A stretch of 64,000 nt of DNA from Alkalihalobacillus sp047302405 (GTDB taxonomy: Bacteria; Bacillota; Bacilli; Bacillales; Bacillaceae_D), in contig NZ_CP154853.1 in the NCBI RefSeq assembly GCF_047302405.1, positions 496,001 to 560,000 on the forward strand, read 5' to 3'. Position numbers and translations under genes: made by a program. The first letter of the stretch is position 1. Every line of letters starts with the position of its first letter. The notes under the pieces are model-generated. The model searched no databases. It was given only the letters and a program-made list of their open reading frames with translations, and was not told where the DNA came from. Below, piece by piece: positions 43,828-52,145 of this stretch.

Positions 43828-45632
43828 TGAAAAAGTGGTTTTATCATTTATCACTCAGAATACGAATGGTTCTTTATTTTGCCTTTGTTATCATTTTAGC
43901 CATTTCGCTCGCTTCTATTTTTATTTATATACAGGCGGCTAATCAAATCAAACAACAAGCCGAAAATCATCTAGAGCAGATTGTAGAGAATATTAGTTTT
44001 CAAACAGAACGTTATATAAGAGATTTAGAGTTAGCGACTCTGACTATTTTGATGGATCGAAAGGTGAGATCTTTTTTAGATCTAAAAGAGGACCAACCAT
44101 TTGAACGTTATATGCTATATCGAGATATTTTAAGTGAAATGAATAAAGTAGAAATGCAAAATAGTGATATTAACCTTTTATATATTATAGGAGAGAATCA
44201 TCAGTATATTTTATCGGATGGAAGCTCTTTAATGGCGAACCAACGGCCGGTTGAAGAAGTGTATGAGCATTTACTAGAAACGACTGTCGATAGTGGAGGA
44301 GTTAGCTTACTTGCGAATCAAAGCCTTAATAAGAATGAATACGTTCTAAGTATAACGAGAAGAATTCGTGGTGCTACTTCTTTTATACCAAAAGGGGTCT
44401 TAGGGATTGAGGTAGATGCCTCGGCATTAGAACAATTATGGAATTTATCTAGACCTAATAATGACATTGACTTTGTGATCGTAGGAGGAGATGAACGGAT
44501 TGTCTATCATCAGAATCCGCAATTATTGGGAAAAAAAATTGATGAAGAATTAGTTGAAAAAATGGAAGTAGAACAAAGTGGTTCCTTTCATGGTCAATGG
44601 GATTTAGAAGAGATGTTATTTTATCATAATAAATCTATGAATACAGGATGGACACTTTTAGCTATGACTCCAGTTAAGAGTGTTTTAGAGCCTGTATCAG
44701 GTATTCAAAGAAGTGCACTCTTAGCTTCTGTTATTGCGTTGGTATTGGCTCTTGGTATCTCACAAGGGTTTGCCAGAAGTATTGTGGTACCTTTAAAAAC
44801 AGTTCAACAAGGAATGAAAAAAGTGGAGACAGGCGAGTGGAGAAAGATTAAGGAATTAAAAGGCTCTGATGAAATGAGTTCGATGGTTAATAGCTATAAC
44901 ATGATGGTGGAAAGGCTATCACAATTAGTAGAGGATTTGTATGCCTCCGAGTTAAGGAATCAAGAGATTAAATTAGAGAAGCAAAAAACAGAATTACAAG
45001 CTTTACAATCTCAAATAAACCCACATTTTTTGCATAATACTTTAGAAACGATGAATGCTTATGCCGTGTTAAATGAATCGGAAGAAATATCAGAAATGGC
45101 CGAAGCTCTATCTAATATGTTTCGGTACTCGATTAGGAACTTTGAGGTTGTGACAATAAAAGATGAACTTGACCATATAAAAAACTTTCTTATCGTTCAG
45201 CAGCACCGTTTTCAAGAGAAAATTGATATTGACTACGATATTGCCGAATCCCTTTTACGAGAAGATATAGTGAAACTTACTTTACAACCTTTAGTCGAAA
45301 ACTCCATTCATCATGGCTTAAGAAAACGATTTTATCAAGGGAACATTCTCATTAGAGCTAGATGTACAGACGAGCTCTTGTATATAGATGTTATGGATAA
45401 TGGTTCAGGTATTAGTGAGGAACGGTTGGATGAAATTAGACAAAAGTTGAGCTCAGAAAGTGTTCATGAACTAAATCAACATATGGGCATTGGTGTCAAT
45501 AATGTCCATCGCAGAATTCAGCTTATTTTTGGTCAGGAGTACGGATTAAAAGTAACTAGTGAAGTGGAGCAGGGGACAACTGTAACGATGACGATTCCTA
45601 GAAAATCTTTTCCTCATAAACAGACGATCTAA
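43827..45632 (+). CDS. Sensor histidine kinase, YesM type
   Basis: A 601-aa kinase. TM1 is at about 13-35, followed by a large extracytoplasmic sensor region (Cache-like, about 36-290), TM2 at about 294-315 and HAMP (317-370). The His-kinase domain of the YesM/LytS type has QINPHFLHNTLETMNAYA, where His is phosphorylated, and the HATPase has PLVENSIHHGLRK and DNGSGIS. It probably senses oligouronide, or the loaded binding protein, outside the membrane and phosphorylates the adjacent YesN-type regulator. Confidence 0.88.
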   Translation: MKKWFYHLSLRIRMVLYFAFVIILAISLASIFIYIQAANQIKQQAENHLEQIVENISFQTERYIRDLELATLTILMDRKVRSFLDLKEDQPFERYMLYRDILSEMNKVEMQNSDINLLYIIGENHQYILSDGSSLMANQRPVEEVYEHLLETTVDSGGVSLLANQSLNKNEYVLSITRRIRGATSFIPKGVLGIEVDASALEQLWNLSRPNNDIDFVIVGGDERIVYHQNPQLLGKKIDEELVEKMEVEQSGSFHGQWDLEEMLFYHNKSMNTGWTLLAMTPVKSVLEPVSGIQRSALLASVIALVLALGISQGFARSIVVPLKTVQQGMKKVETGEWRKIKELKGSDEMSSMVNSYNMMVERLSQLVEDLYASELRNQEIKLEKQKTELQALQSQINPHFLHNTLETMNAYAVLNESEEISEMAEALSNMFRYSIRNFEVVTIKDELDHIKNFLIVQQHRFQEKIDIDYDIAESLLREDIVKLTLQPLVENSIHHGLRKRFYQGNILIRARCTDELLYIDVMDNGSGISEERLDEIRQKLSSESVHELNQHMGIGVNNVHRRIQLIFGQEYGLKVTSEVEQGTTVTMTIPRKSFPHKQTI

Positions 45633-45726
45633 AAAGAAACCAAGGCAATCTTGAATCAGCCAATTTTAAGACCTTGTTACACATGATAGCATTAGACAAA
45701 ATCCACGTTTTGAAGGAAGGTGTAAA

Positions 45727-46038
45727 ATGATGGTTGGAGAGTGGGAACAAGCTGAGCCAGGGGTAAAAAGGAAGATTTTTGAACCTGGTCAATCCATTAT
45801 GATGATGGAAGTTCATTTTGAAAAAGGAGCTGTGGGCTCAGAGCATAGTCATCCTCATGAACAGTTTACCTACTGTTTAAAAGGAGTATTTGAATTTACT
45901 CTTGATGGTGTCAAGCACCGCTTGGAAGCTGGTGAAACATTGTTTATACCAAGCCATTGTCAACATGGTGCGGTTGCTTTAGAAAACGGTGCCCTTTTAG
46001 ATACATTTACTCCGTTAAGGCAAGATCTATTAACATAA
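45727..46038 (+). CDS. KdgF-like cupin
   Basis: A 103-aa single-domain cupin. Metal ligands are evident: His40, His42 and His44 region in EHSHPHEQ, and His77/His80 in PSHCQHG. The sequence WEQAEPGVKRKIF...MMMEVHFEKGAVGSEHSHPHEQ closely follows KdgF. KdgF opens the ring of the 4,5-unsaturated uronate monomers released by pectate and alginate lyases. Beside a PL15 lyase and a uronate-type SDR this role fits well. The start is an ATG after GAAGGTG. A terminator follows at once. Confidence 0.8.
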   Translation: MMVGEWEQAEPGVKRKIFEPGQSIMMMEVHFEKGAVGSEHSHPHEQFTYCLKGVFEFTLDGVKHRLEAGETLFIPSHCQHGAVALENGALLDTFTPLRQDLLT

Positions 46039-46045
46039 AATGGGT

Positions 46046-46088
46046 TGAACCTTAGAAGTTCTTTTTGAACATCTAAGGTTCATTTTTT
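46046..46088 (+). terminator. Terminator after the KdgF-like gene
   Basis: TGAACCTTAGA / TCTAAGGTTCA, 11-bp perfect stem with a 15-nt loop and T6. Confidence 0.9.
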
Positions 46089-46192
46089 AGGTTATCTAAA
46101 AAAAAACAAGGAAAATACAAAGAATCCCCTTGGTGAACATATAGCTTGCATTGATAAACTTTTGAGTGTAAAGCCATTGAATTTGATTAAAA

Positions 46193-46206
46193 TGAAAGCG
46201 TTTAAC
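46193..46206 (+). promoter_or_regulatory. cre/LacI-type operator before the SDR gene
   Basis: TGAAAGCGTTTAAC has the core TGAAAGCGTTTA of CcpA and other LacI-family operators; the last two bases deviate. It is 28 bp upstream of the SDR start. Confidence 0.5.
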
Positions 46207-46233
46207 TAAATGGAGTAAGGAAGGAGAGTTAAA

Positions 46234-46995
46234 ATGATTGATTTGAAAGGAAAAAAAGCGATCGTAACAGGTGGAGGCACAGGAATAGGCAAAGGGATTG
46301 CCTTAGCCTTGGCAGATGCAGGGGCTGATGTTGTCGTTCATTATGGTAGCAATAGTGAAGGTGCCGAAGAAGTGGTCCGTTACTTGGAAGAAAAAGGGCA
46401 AAAAGGAATCGCGATACAAGCCGATTTATTAAAAAAAGAGAAAATTGTTTCTTTTATTCAGGATGCGGCTGATTTTTTTCATCAAAAAATAGATATTTTA
46501 GTCAATAATGCTGGTCATTTAGTGAAAAGAATGCCAGTGGAAGAAATGCCAGAAGAGCTGTGGCATCAAATACTTGATATAAATGTAACAAGTACCTTTT
46601 TAGTGTCACAACAAACGATTCCATTTATGAAAGAACACGGTGGAAAAATCATTAATATGACTTCAGTTGCCGCTCATAATGGTGGTGGTCCAGGAGCGGC
46701 TGCTTATGCGACTTCAAAAGCTGCTACCCTAACTTTTTCAAAAGCGTTGGCAAAGGAATTAGCACCCTATCAAATAAACGTTAATGCCGTTTCGCCTGGT
46801 TTTATTGGAAATACGCCTTTCCACGATACGTTTACGACAAATGAAGGCAGAGTAAATACAGTGAAAGGGATTCCCTTACAGCGGGAAGGTATACCTATGG
46901 ATGTTGCGGGTGCGGTCTTATATTTGGCTTCAGATTTAGCAAATTATTTAACCGGAGAAACAATTGAAATTAACGGCGGAATGTATATGCGTTAG
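46234..46995 (+). CDS. SDR-family uronate reductase/dehydrogenase (KduD-like)
   Basis: A 253-aa classical short-chain dehydrogenase. The cofactor motif is TGGGTGIGKGIA, with NNAGHLV next; the catalytic Ser lies in NMTSVAAH and YxxxK is YATSK. Context suggests reduction of 4-deoxy-L-erythro-5-hexoseulose uronate (DEH) to 2-keto-3-deoxygluconate, or the KduD reaction of pectin catabolism. Sequence alone cannot separate these. It starts with an ATG after GGAAGGAG and is followed 13 bp later by the PL15 lyase gene, so both share a transcript. Confidence 0.8.
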   Translation: MIDLKGKKAIVTGGGTGIGKGIALALADAGADVVVHYGSNSEGAEEVVRYLEEKGQKGIAIQADLLKKEKIVSFIQDAADFFHQKIDILVNNAGHLVKRMPVEEMPEELWHQILDINVTSTFLVSQQTIPFMKEHGGKIINMTSVAAHNGGGPGAAAYATSKAATLTFSKALAKELAPYQINVNAVSPGFIGNTPFHDTFTTNEGRVNTVKGIPLQREGIPMDVAGAVLYLASDLANYLTGETIEINGGMYMR

Positions 46996-47008
46996 AAGGA
47001 GGAGAAAA

Positions 47009-49318
47009 ATGAGACAAATGTTAATTGAACTTTATCAGCCTGAGAGCGGTGCATTAAATGTTCCTTATCAACCCGATTCAAATTCAGAAATTATTGAAAA
47101 CCCTCCTCGATTTACGTGGATGCCGGCCAAATTGGAAAATGACCGCTATGTCTTAGAGGTTTCAATATCTTCAACTTTTGAAAAAGACTCAACTTTAATC
47201 TATAAACCGATCGAAAATAATTTATTCACTCCTGATCAATCGTTTGAGCCTGGTACCTATTTTTGGCGATATGCGTTAATCTCTCCAGAAGATAATAGTC
47301 AAATGAGTAGTTGGAGCCAGATACGTTCCTTTGAATTGAAAAAAGATTTACCAAAAATTCCGTTACCAAATAGAGAAAGTCGATATTTAAAGGTGAGTCA
47401 AAAAAGTCCAAGACTATGGTTAACCGGAGAAGAGTTACAACGTTTTCAAGAGGAGTTAAAAAAGGATTTAAATTATTGTCAATTTGACCTTTTTTATGAA
47501 CGTTCTGTTTTACCTTATATGAATATGCCTTTTATAAATGAGCCATTGCCTTACCCAAATCAGCAGCGGGTGGCCAAATTATGGCGACAAATGTATATGG
47601 ATTGTCAAGAAGTGCTATATGCGATCCGTCATTTAAGTGTGGCCGGGGTTTTATTAGAGGATGAGGCCATTATTCATAAGGCGAAAGATTGGCTTATTCA
47701 TGTTAGCCATTGGGATCCTGCTGGAACAACATCAAGAGACTATAATGATGAAGCCGCTTTTCGGGTTGCTGGTGCCTTAGCATGGGGTTATGATTGGTTA
47801 TCCCCTTATTTATCAGCTGATGAAAAGAAGTTTGTGCAAAAGCAGTTATTAACGAGAACGGAGCAAGTAGCTCATCATGTGATTGAACGTTCGAAGATTC
47901 ATCACGTACCATATGACAGTCACGCAGTTCGCTCGCTTTCATCTGTGCTTGTTCCTTGTTGTATCGCTTTGTTTGATGATGAACCAATTGTAAGAGAGTG
48001 GTTAGATTATACATTGGAATACTACAGTGGTTTGTATACACCATGGGGAGGAGCTGATGGTGGTTGGGCAGAGGGACCTCATTATTGGATGACAGGGATG
48101 GCCTATGTCATTGAGGCGATGAATTTAATAAAAAAATTCAATGGGTTCGACTTATATACGCGACCATTTTTCACGAAAACGGGTGATTTTCCGTTATATG
48201 TTTATCCACCTAATACGAGCCGAGCAAGCTTTGGTGACCATGCTAATTTAGGCGATCAGCCTGGATTAAAAGTAGGGTTTAACATTCGTCAATTTGCTGG
48301 TGTAACGAATAACCCATATTATCAGTGGTATTATGAGCAAACGAAAAAAAATGACCTAGATGCAGATGATAAATTTTATAACAAAGGATGGTGGGATTTT
48401 TATTTTGATGACATGATGTACCTGCATGACTATCCTTCTATTGAGGCAAAAGAACCAACTGATTTACCTTCGATTAAATGGTTTAAAGATGTCGGTTGGG
48501 TAAGTATGAACCACCGGATGGATTCAGCCGATGAACATATTATGTACTTAACAAAAAGCAGTCCATATGGAGCGATCAGTCATAGTCATGGTGATCAAAA
48601 TGCGTTTGTGTTGCATGCCTATGGTGAGCCATTAGCGATCCATAGCGGCTATTATGTGGCTTTTAATAGTACGATGCATATGAATTGGAGAAGGCAGACG
48701 ATTTCTAAAAATGCGATTTTAATTGATGGCAAAGGTCAGTATGCAAAGAAAGATAAGTTTTTGGCAAAGGAAGCAAATGGAACGATTGAAGAAGTAAATG
48801 AATTTGAAAATTATGCTTATTTACGAGCTGATGCGACTAATGCTTATAAGTACGATGTCCCTTATTTAAAGAGTTATCAACGTGAAACCTATTTCATTAA
48901 TCAATCTTATTTTGTTCTCATTGACACGGTCGATTTAGAACAAGAAGGAGAAGTGACTTGGTTACTTCATACATTAAATAAAATGCAACTCAACCATCAA
49001 ACCTTTTTAGTAGAGGGAGAAAAGGCTGCCTTAGAAGGTCGATTTATTTACAGTTCGAGTGGAGAATTAACAATAAATCAGCATCAAGACTTCCCAGGGG
49101 TTGATCTCGATGAATTAGAAGGTGAACCGATTCACTGGCGTCTTCAAGCTCAGACAAAACGTTCAAAGAGGCATTGCATTGTGACATTGCTTCACCCAAT
49201 GAAACGTCAACAGCCTAAATATGTGTCTTATTTTATGGACGATCAAGATCATGGCTTACAATTTTATTTTACAGAGGATGGTCAAACCGTCAGGATCGAA
49301 GTACCAAAAGTTTATTAA
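47009..49318 (+). CDS. PL15-family exo-oligoalginate lyase
   Basis: A 769-aa protein that resembles the PL15 exolytic alginate lyase Atu3025 throughout. It has an N-terminal beta-sandwich (NPPRFTWMP), a central (alpha/alpha) toroid with VAKLWRQMYMDCQEVLYAIRH, and C-terminal heparinase II/III-like sheets. Residues at the Atu3025 active-site positions are kept with a constant offset of six: His305 (PYDSHAVRS), Tyr359 (GPHYWMTG) and His525 (SHSHGDQ). There is no signal peptide, so it should act on imported oligomers in the cytoplasm, releasing unsaturated monomer. The start is the ATG at 47009 after AAGGAGGAG. Confidence 0.87.
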   Translation: MRQMLIELYQPESGALNVPYQPDSNSEIIENPPRFTWMPAKLENDRYVLEVSISSTFEKDSTLIYKPIENNLFTPDQSFEPGTYFWRYALISPEDNSQMSSWSQIRSFELKKDLPKIPLPNRESRYLKVSQKSPRLWLTGEELQRFQEELKKDLNYCQFDLFYERSVLPYMNMPFINEPLPYPNQQRVAKLWRQMYMDCQEVLYAIRHLSVAGVLLEDEAIIHKAKDWLIHVSHWDPAGTTSRDYNDEAAFRVAGALAWGYDWLSPYLSADEKKFVQKQLLTRTEQVAHHVIERSKIHHVPYDSHAVRSLSSVLVPCCIALFDDEPIVREWLDYTLEYYSGLYTPWGGADGGWAEGPHYWMTGMAYVIEAMNLIKKFNGFDLYTRPFFTKTGDFPLYVYPPNTSRASFGDHANLGDQPGLKVGFNIRQFAGVTNNPYYQWYYEQTKKNDLDADDKFYNKGWWDFYFDDMMYLHDYPSIEAKEPTDLPSIKWFKDVGWVSMNHRMDSADEHIMYLTKSSPYGAISHSHGDQNAFVLHAYGEPLAIHSGYYVAFNSTMHMNWRRQTISKNAILIDGKGQYAKKDKFLAKEANGTIEEVNEFENYAYLRADATNAYKYDVPYLKSYQRETYFINQSYFVLIDTVDLEQEGEVTWLLHTLNKMQLNHQTFLVEGEKAALEGRFIYSSSGELTINQHQDFPGVDLDELEGEPIHWRLQAQTKRSKRHCIVTLLHPMKRQQPKYVSYFMDDQDHGLQFYFTEDGQTVRIEVPKVY

Positions 49319-49332
49319 GAAAATCAAAATCA

Positions 49333-49375
49333 ACAAGACCGACTGAACCTTAACTTAATGGCAGTCGGTTGTTTT
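49333..49375 (+). terminator. Hairpin after the PL15 gene
   Basis: ACCGACTG / CAGTCGGT, 8-bp perfect stem with a 16-nt loop, followed by TGTTTTATT. It is a moderate terminator that would separate the lyase from the secreted protein. Confidence 0.6.
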
Positions 49376-49406
49376 ATTAATGAAGAGTGATGGGGGAATG
49401 AGAACG

Positions 49407-51314
49407 ATGAAAAAAAGGTTGAAGATTATTTTAGCATTAATCATTTTACTCAGCGTTACTTTTTCAGGTGAATCTAGTTATGCGGAAGAGAATTCGGTCA
49501 TAAGATATCAAATTCATTCGGTTATCGCAAGTGTTCATGATGGCAATATACCAGAAAATACACTAGATGATGATTTAGGGACAAGGTGGTCAGCAGCGGG
49601 TATAGGAGAATGGATTCAGTTTGATTTAGGCGAGGTCAAAGAAGTCGGTTATCTAGGTGTAGCTTTTTATAATGGAGATATTCGAAAATCAACCATTGAT
49701 GTCGAAGTGTCTTTAGATGGTCAGAATTGGGTAAAGGTCGTTGACCAATTTGAAAGCAGTGGCGAGCACTTTAATCTTGAAGCCGTTGATTTCTCTGACG
49801 TAGAAACTAGATATGTTAAAATCGTTGGTTATGGCAACTCGACGAATCATTGGAATAGTTTATCTGCTGTTCATATTTATGCTCCTATTGATGGTGAACC
49901 GATTGTAGAGGAATTGGAGATCGTTGATCCAGGACCTAAACCAGATGCGGAACCGTTTACTAAAGCTGGACTATTTTTTCCAGATAAAACCGCCTATCGA
50001 CCACATGAACCAAATCCTACAACTGGAAAAAAGCTGAACGTTGTTGATTATGGTGCTGATGTATCTGATAATCAATCGGATGATACAGCCTCCATTCAAG
50101 CGGCTATTGATGCAGCAGAGCCCGGTGATGAAGTTTACTTTCCAAATGGCGTTTATAACTTAAATAAAACGATGGATCATGATCATACTTCACACATCTA
50201 TTTAAAAAGTGGAGTTAATTTGCGCGGTGAAAGTGAAACGGGTGTTCAATTAGTCTCTTCTTTTGATGTACAACAAGTGCCTAATAGCAAGGTATTAACG
50301 GCCTTTGGAGTTAAAAATGTCGTTGTTTCAAATATGACAATTACTTCGACTTTTGATGGAAGCTATTCAGATAATCCAAGTGAAAATAACCCAGAGCGTG
50401 GTGGACCGGCTTATGGAGTGTTTATTGCTGATTCTGCTGGTGACCCTTCACAATTGATGACAATTCAAAACGTGACTGTGGAGAAATTTCAAAGAATGGG
50501 AGTACGAATTGAAAAAAGTAATCGAATTATTGTAAATAACGCAACCTTTAGAAATGCGACCGATGTTGGTGGAGGGGGTGCTGGTTATGGGGTGACGATC
50601 CAAGGAATACAAGGGATTGATCGTTTAGGTCATGCGAATGATACTTATTTTAATATTGTTAAGAATAGTACATTTGAAGGACCATATCTAAGACACGGTA
50701 CATTAATCCAGAATTTTGCCCATAACAATTTAATAGAAAAAAATAACTACACGGATAATATTCATGATGCGATTGATTTACATGGACAAGGTGAATATTT
50801 AAATGAAATAAGAAAGAATAAAATTGATGGTGTACCGCGTGGAGGGATAGGTGTCGGAAATACTGGAGGAACAGCACCACATTCCCATTCTGCATCAGGT
50901 GAAGGTAATTATATTCATCAAAACCAACTGACCGATACTCGTGATGGAATTACCGTTATAATGGGTTCACCCGGAACGAGAATTGAGAAAAATAAAATTA
51001 TTAATACAAAGGAACCTGCAAATTCAAAAGGTATTTATTTGTTGAATGCTCCGCGTACGATTGTGAAAGAAAATATAATCGTCAATAATCGTGCCGAACA
51101 TTTTTGGGGTATTTATATTGCCGAAGATCTAGGGGATCGTAATAACGATAACAAAGGAGCGGGGATCCCAAAAGATATTTTAATAAAGAATAATAAAATC
51201 GTAAACAGTAGCAACGGGATTCTAATTGAAGCTGGTGAAAGAATTAAAGTGGAAGGGAATAAATTAAGAAATATCAAAGGAGAGGAGTTCGTTTCACTGA
51301 TTGAGTTAGATTAA
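49407..51314 (+). CDS. Secreted discoidin plus beta-helix protein, candidate polysaccharide lyase
   Basis: A 635-aa exported protein. A signal peptide (KKRLKIILALIILLSVTFSG, cleavage near SYA-EE) is followed by an F5/8 type C (discoidin) carbohydrate-binding domain (about 30-155: IPENTLDDDLGTRWSAAG...WIQFDLG). A linker leads to a right-handed beta-helix starting VVDYGADVSDNQSDDTASIQ and extending to the end, with many N-N/I-N rungs (IEKNKIINT). This fold is shared by pectate lyases and alginate lyases of PL6 and PL31. Beside PL15 and KdgF homologs, an endo-alginate lyase is likely but unproven. The start is the ATG at 49407, ten bases after GGGGG. Confidence 0.75.
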   Translation: MKKRLKIILALIILLSVTFSGESSYAEENSVIRYQIHSVIASVHDGNIPENTLDDDLGTRWSAAGIGEWIQFDLGEVKEVGYLGVAFYNGDIRKSTIDVEVSLDGQNWVKVVDQFESSGEHFNLEAVDFSDVETRYVKIVGYGNSTNHWNSLSAVHIYAPIDGEPIVEELEIVDPGPKPDAEPFTKAGLFFPDKTAYRPHEPNPTTGKKLNVVDYGADVSDNQSDDTASIQAAIDAAEPGDEVYFPNGVYNLNKTMDHDHTSHIYLKSGVNLRGESETGVQLVSSFDVQQVPNSKVLTAFGVKNVVVSNMTITSTFDGSYSDNPSENNPERGGPAYGVFIADSAGDPSQLMTIQNVTVEKFQRMGVRIEKSNRIIVNNATFRNATDVGGGGAGYGVTIQGIQGIDRLGHANDTYFNIVKNSTFEGPYLRHGTLIQNFAHNNLIEKNNYTDNIHDAIDLHGQGEYLNEIRKNKIDGVPRGGIGVGNTGGTAPHSHSASGEGNYIHQNQLTDTRDGITVIMGSPGTRIEKNKIINTKEPANSKGIYLLNAPRTIVKENIIVNNRAEHFWGIYIAEDLGDRNNDNKGAGIPKDILIKNNKIVNSSNGILIEAGERIKVEGNKLRNIKGEEFVSLIELD

Positions 51315-51317
51315 GCA

Positions 51318-51372
51318 GGTTCCCTGTTCACTTGCGATTGCTGCGGGCATTTTATGGCCGGAGTCATCTATG
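51318..51372. repeat. Fragment of GC-rich interspersed repeat (R7)
   Basis: CCTGTTCACTTGCGATTGCTGCGGGCATTTTATGGCCGGAGT parallels R1 (CTCACCCGCGATTGCTGTGG). It flanks the right end of the alginate island; R4 flanks the left end. Confidence 0.45.
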
Positions 51373-51422
51373 TTATCAAATCTTAAAATCATTTCTAATA
51401 TCTAGATTTAGGTAACACAAAA

Positions 51423-51472
51423 AGGCTGTCCCATCAGGTCATATTGTATGACTAGATGGAGCAGCCTCTTTT
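51423..51472 (+). terminator. Terminator at the right end of the island
   Basis: AGGCTG / CAGCCT outer stem with inner pairs CCATC / GATGG and TCAT / ATGA, followed by CTTTT. It stands between convergent genes and may serve both strands. Confidence 0.7.
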
Positions 51473-51518
51473 CAAGGAAGGATAGTGAAGCATAGTCACT
51501 ATCAAATGGTTTAGACTT

Positions 51519-51929
51519 TTATTTATCTGTTTTATTTTTTTGCTTCCTCTGTGACTGCAAAAATTCCTTTATGGGACTTTTCCAATTAATTTTCGCATTT
51601 GGGTATCTTAATTTAATATCTTCCTCAATAAAGGTGAAATCTTCATTAGATAAGCCTTTTAAACGTTCTGTTTGTTTCGCCCACAAATAAATCGCGACAA
51701 TTTCGAATGATTTGTCCGTTGTTCCTAAATATTTTTCCCCTTCAAACATAACCCCCTTATACGTGACAAGAAAGTTTTTGCGGACATTCTTTTCTTCATC
51801 TAAGAAGAAAAACTGCTTTTTTTCATGGGCGGATTCAAGCTTACGTCGTGGATGAAATAAGTATTTGAATGCACTATATGCAAGTACAAGAATGGCGATT
51901 AACAATAACAAACGAAATAAAATTACCAT
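51519..51929 (-). CDS. ysdB: Sigma-W pathway protein YsdB
   Basis: A 136-aa protein with one N-terminal membrane anchor (VILFRLLLLIAILVLAYSAF) and a basic cytosolic domain: HEKKQFFFLDEEKNVRKNFLVTYKGVMFEGEKYLG. This matches YsdB, a membrane protein of the sigma-W regulon whose function is unknown. A sigma-W-type promoter lies upstream on the minus strand. It is next to ysdC, as in B. subtilis. Confidence 0.85.
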   Translation of the reverse strand: MVILFRLLLLIAILVLAYSAFKYLFHPRRKLESAHEKKQFFFLDEEKNVRKNFLVTYKGVMFEGEKYLGTTDKSFEIVAIYLWAKQTERLKGLSNEDFTFIEEDIKLRYPNAKINWKSPIKEFLQSQRKQKNKTDK

Positions 51930-51984
51930 TGCTGTGGCCCCTTTCCTACCTGGGTCATTGGATAGTTTATGCTTTATTCTATTT

Positions 51985-52012
51985 TATACGAATTAGATTC
52001 AATTTGGTTGCA
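51985..52012 (-). promoter_or_regulatory. Sigma-W-type promoter of ysdB
   Basis: On the minus strand: TGCAAC, 16-bp spacer, CGTATA. This is one mismatch from the TGAAAC / CGTA consensus and about 55 bp before the ysdB start. Confidence 0.6.
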
Positions 52013-52145
52013 TTTTTTAAAAGAAAAATTTGATAAAATAAAAAAAGAGTTAAAAGGTCGAAAATAAGATTAAAATTTGAGTTGTAGTTATTATTTGATT
52101 ATACTAAAAAATAGGACATCATAAATTTTATAGGAGGTTAATTAT

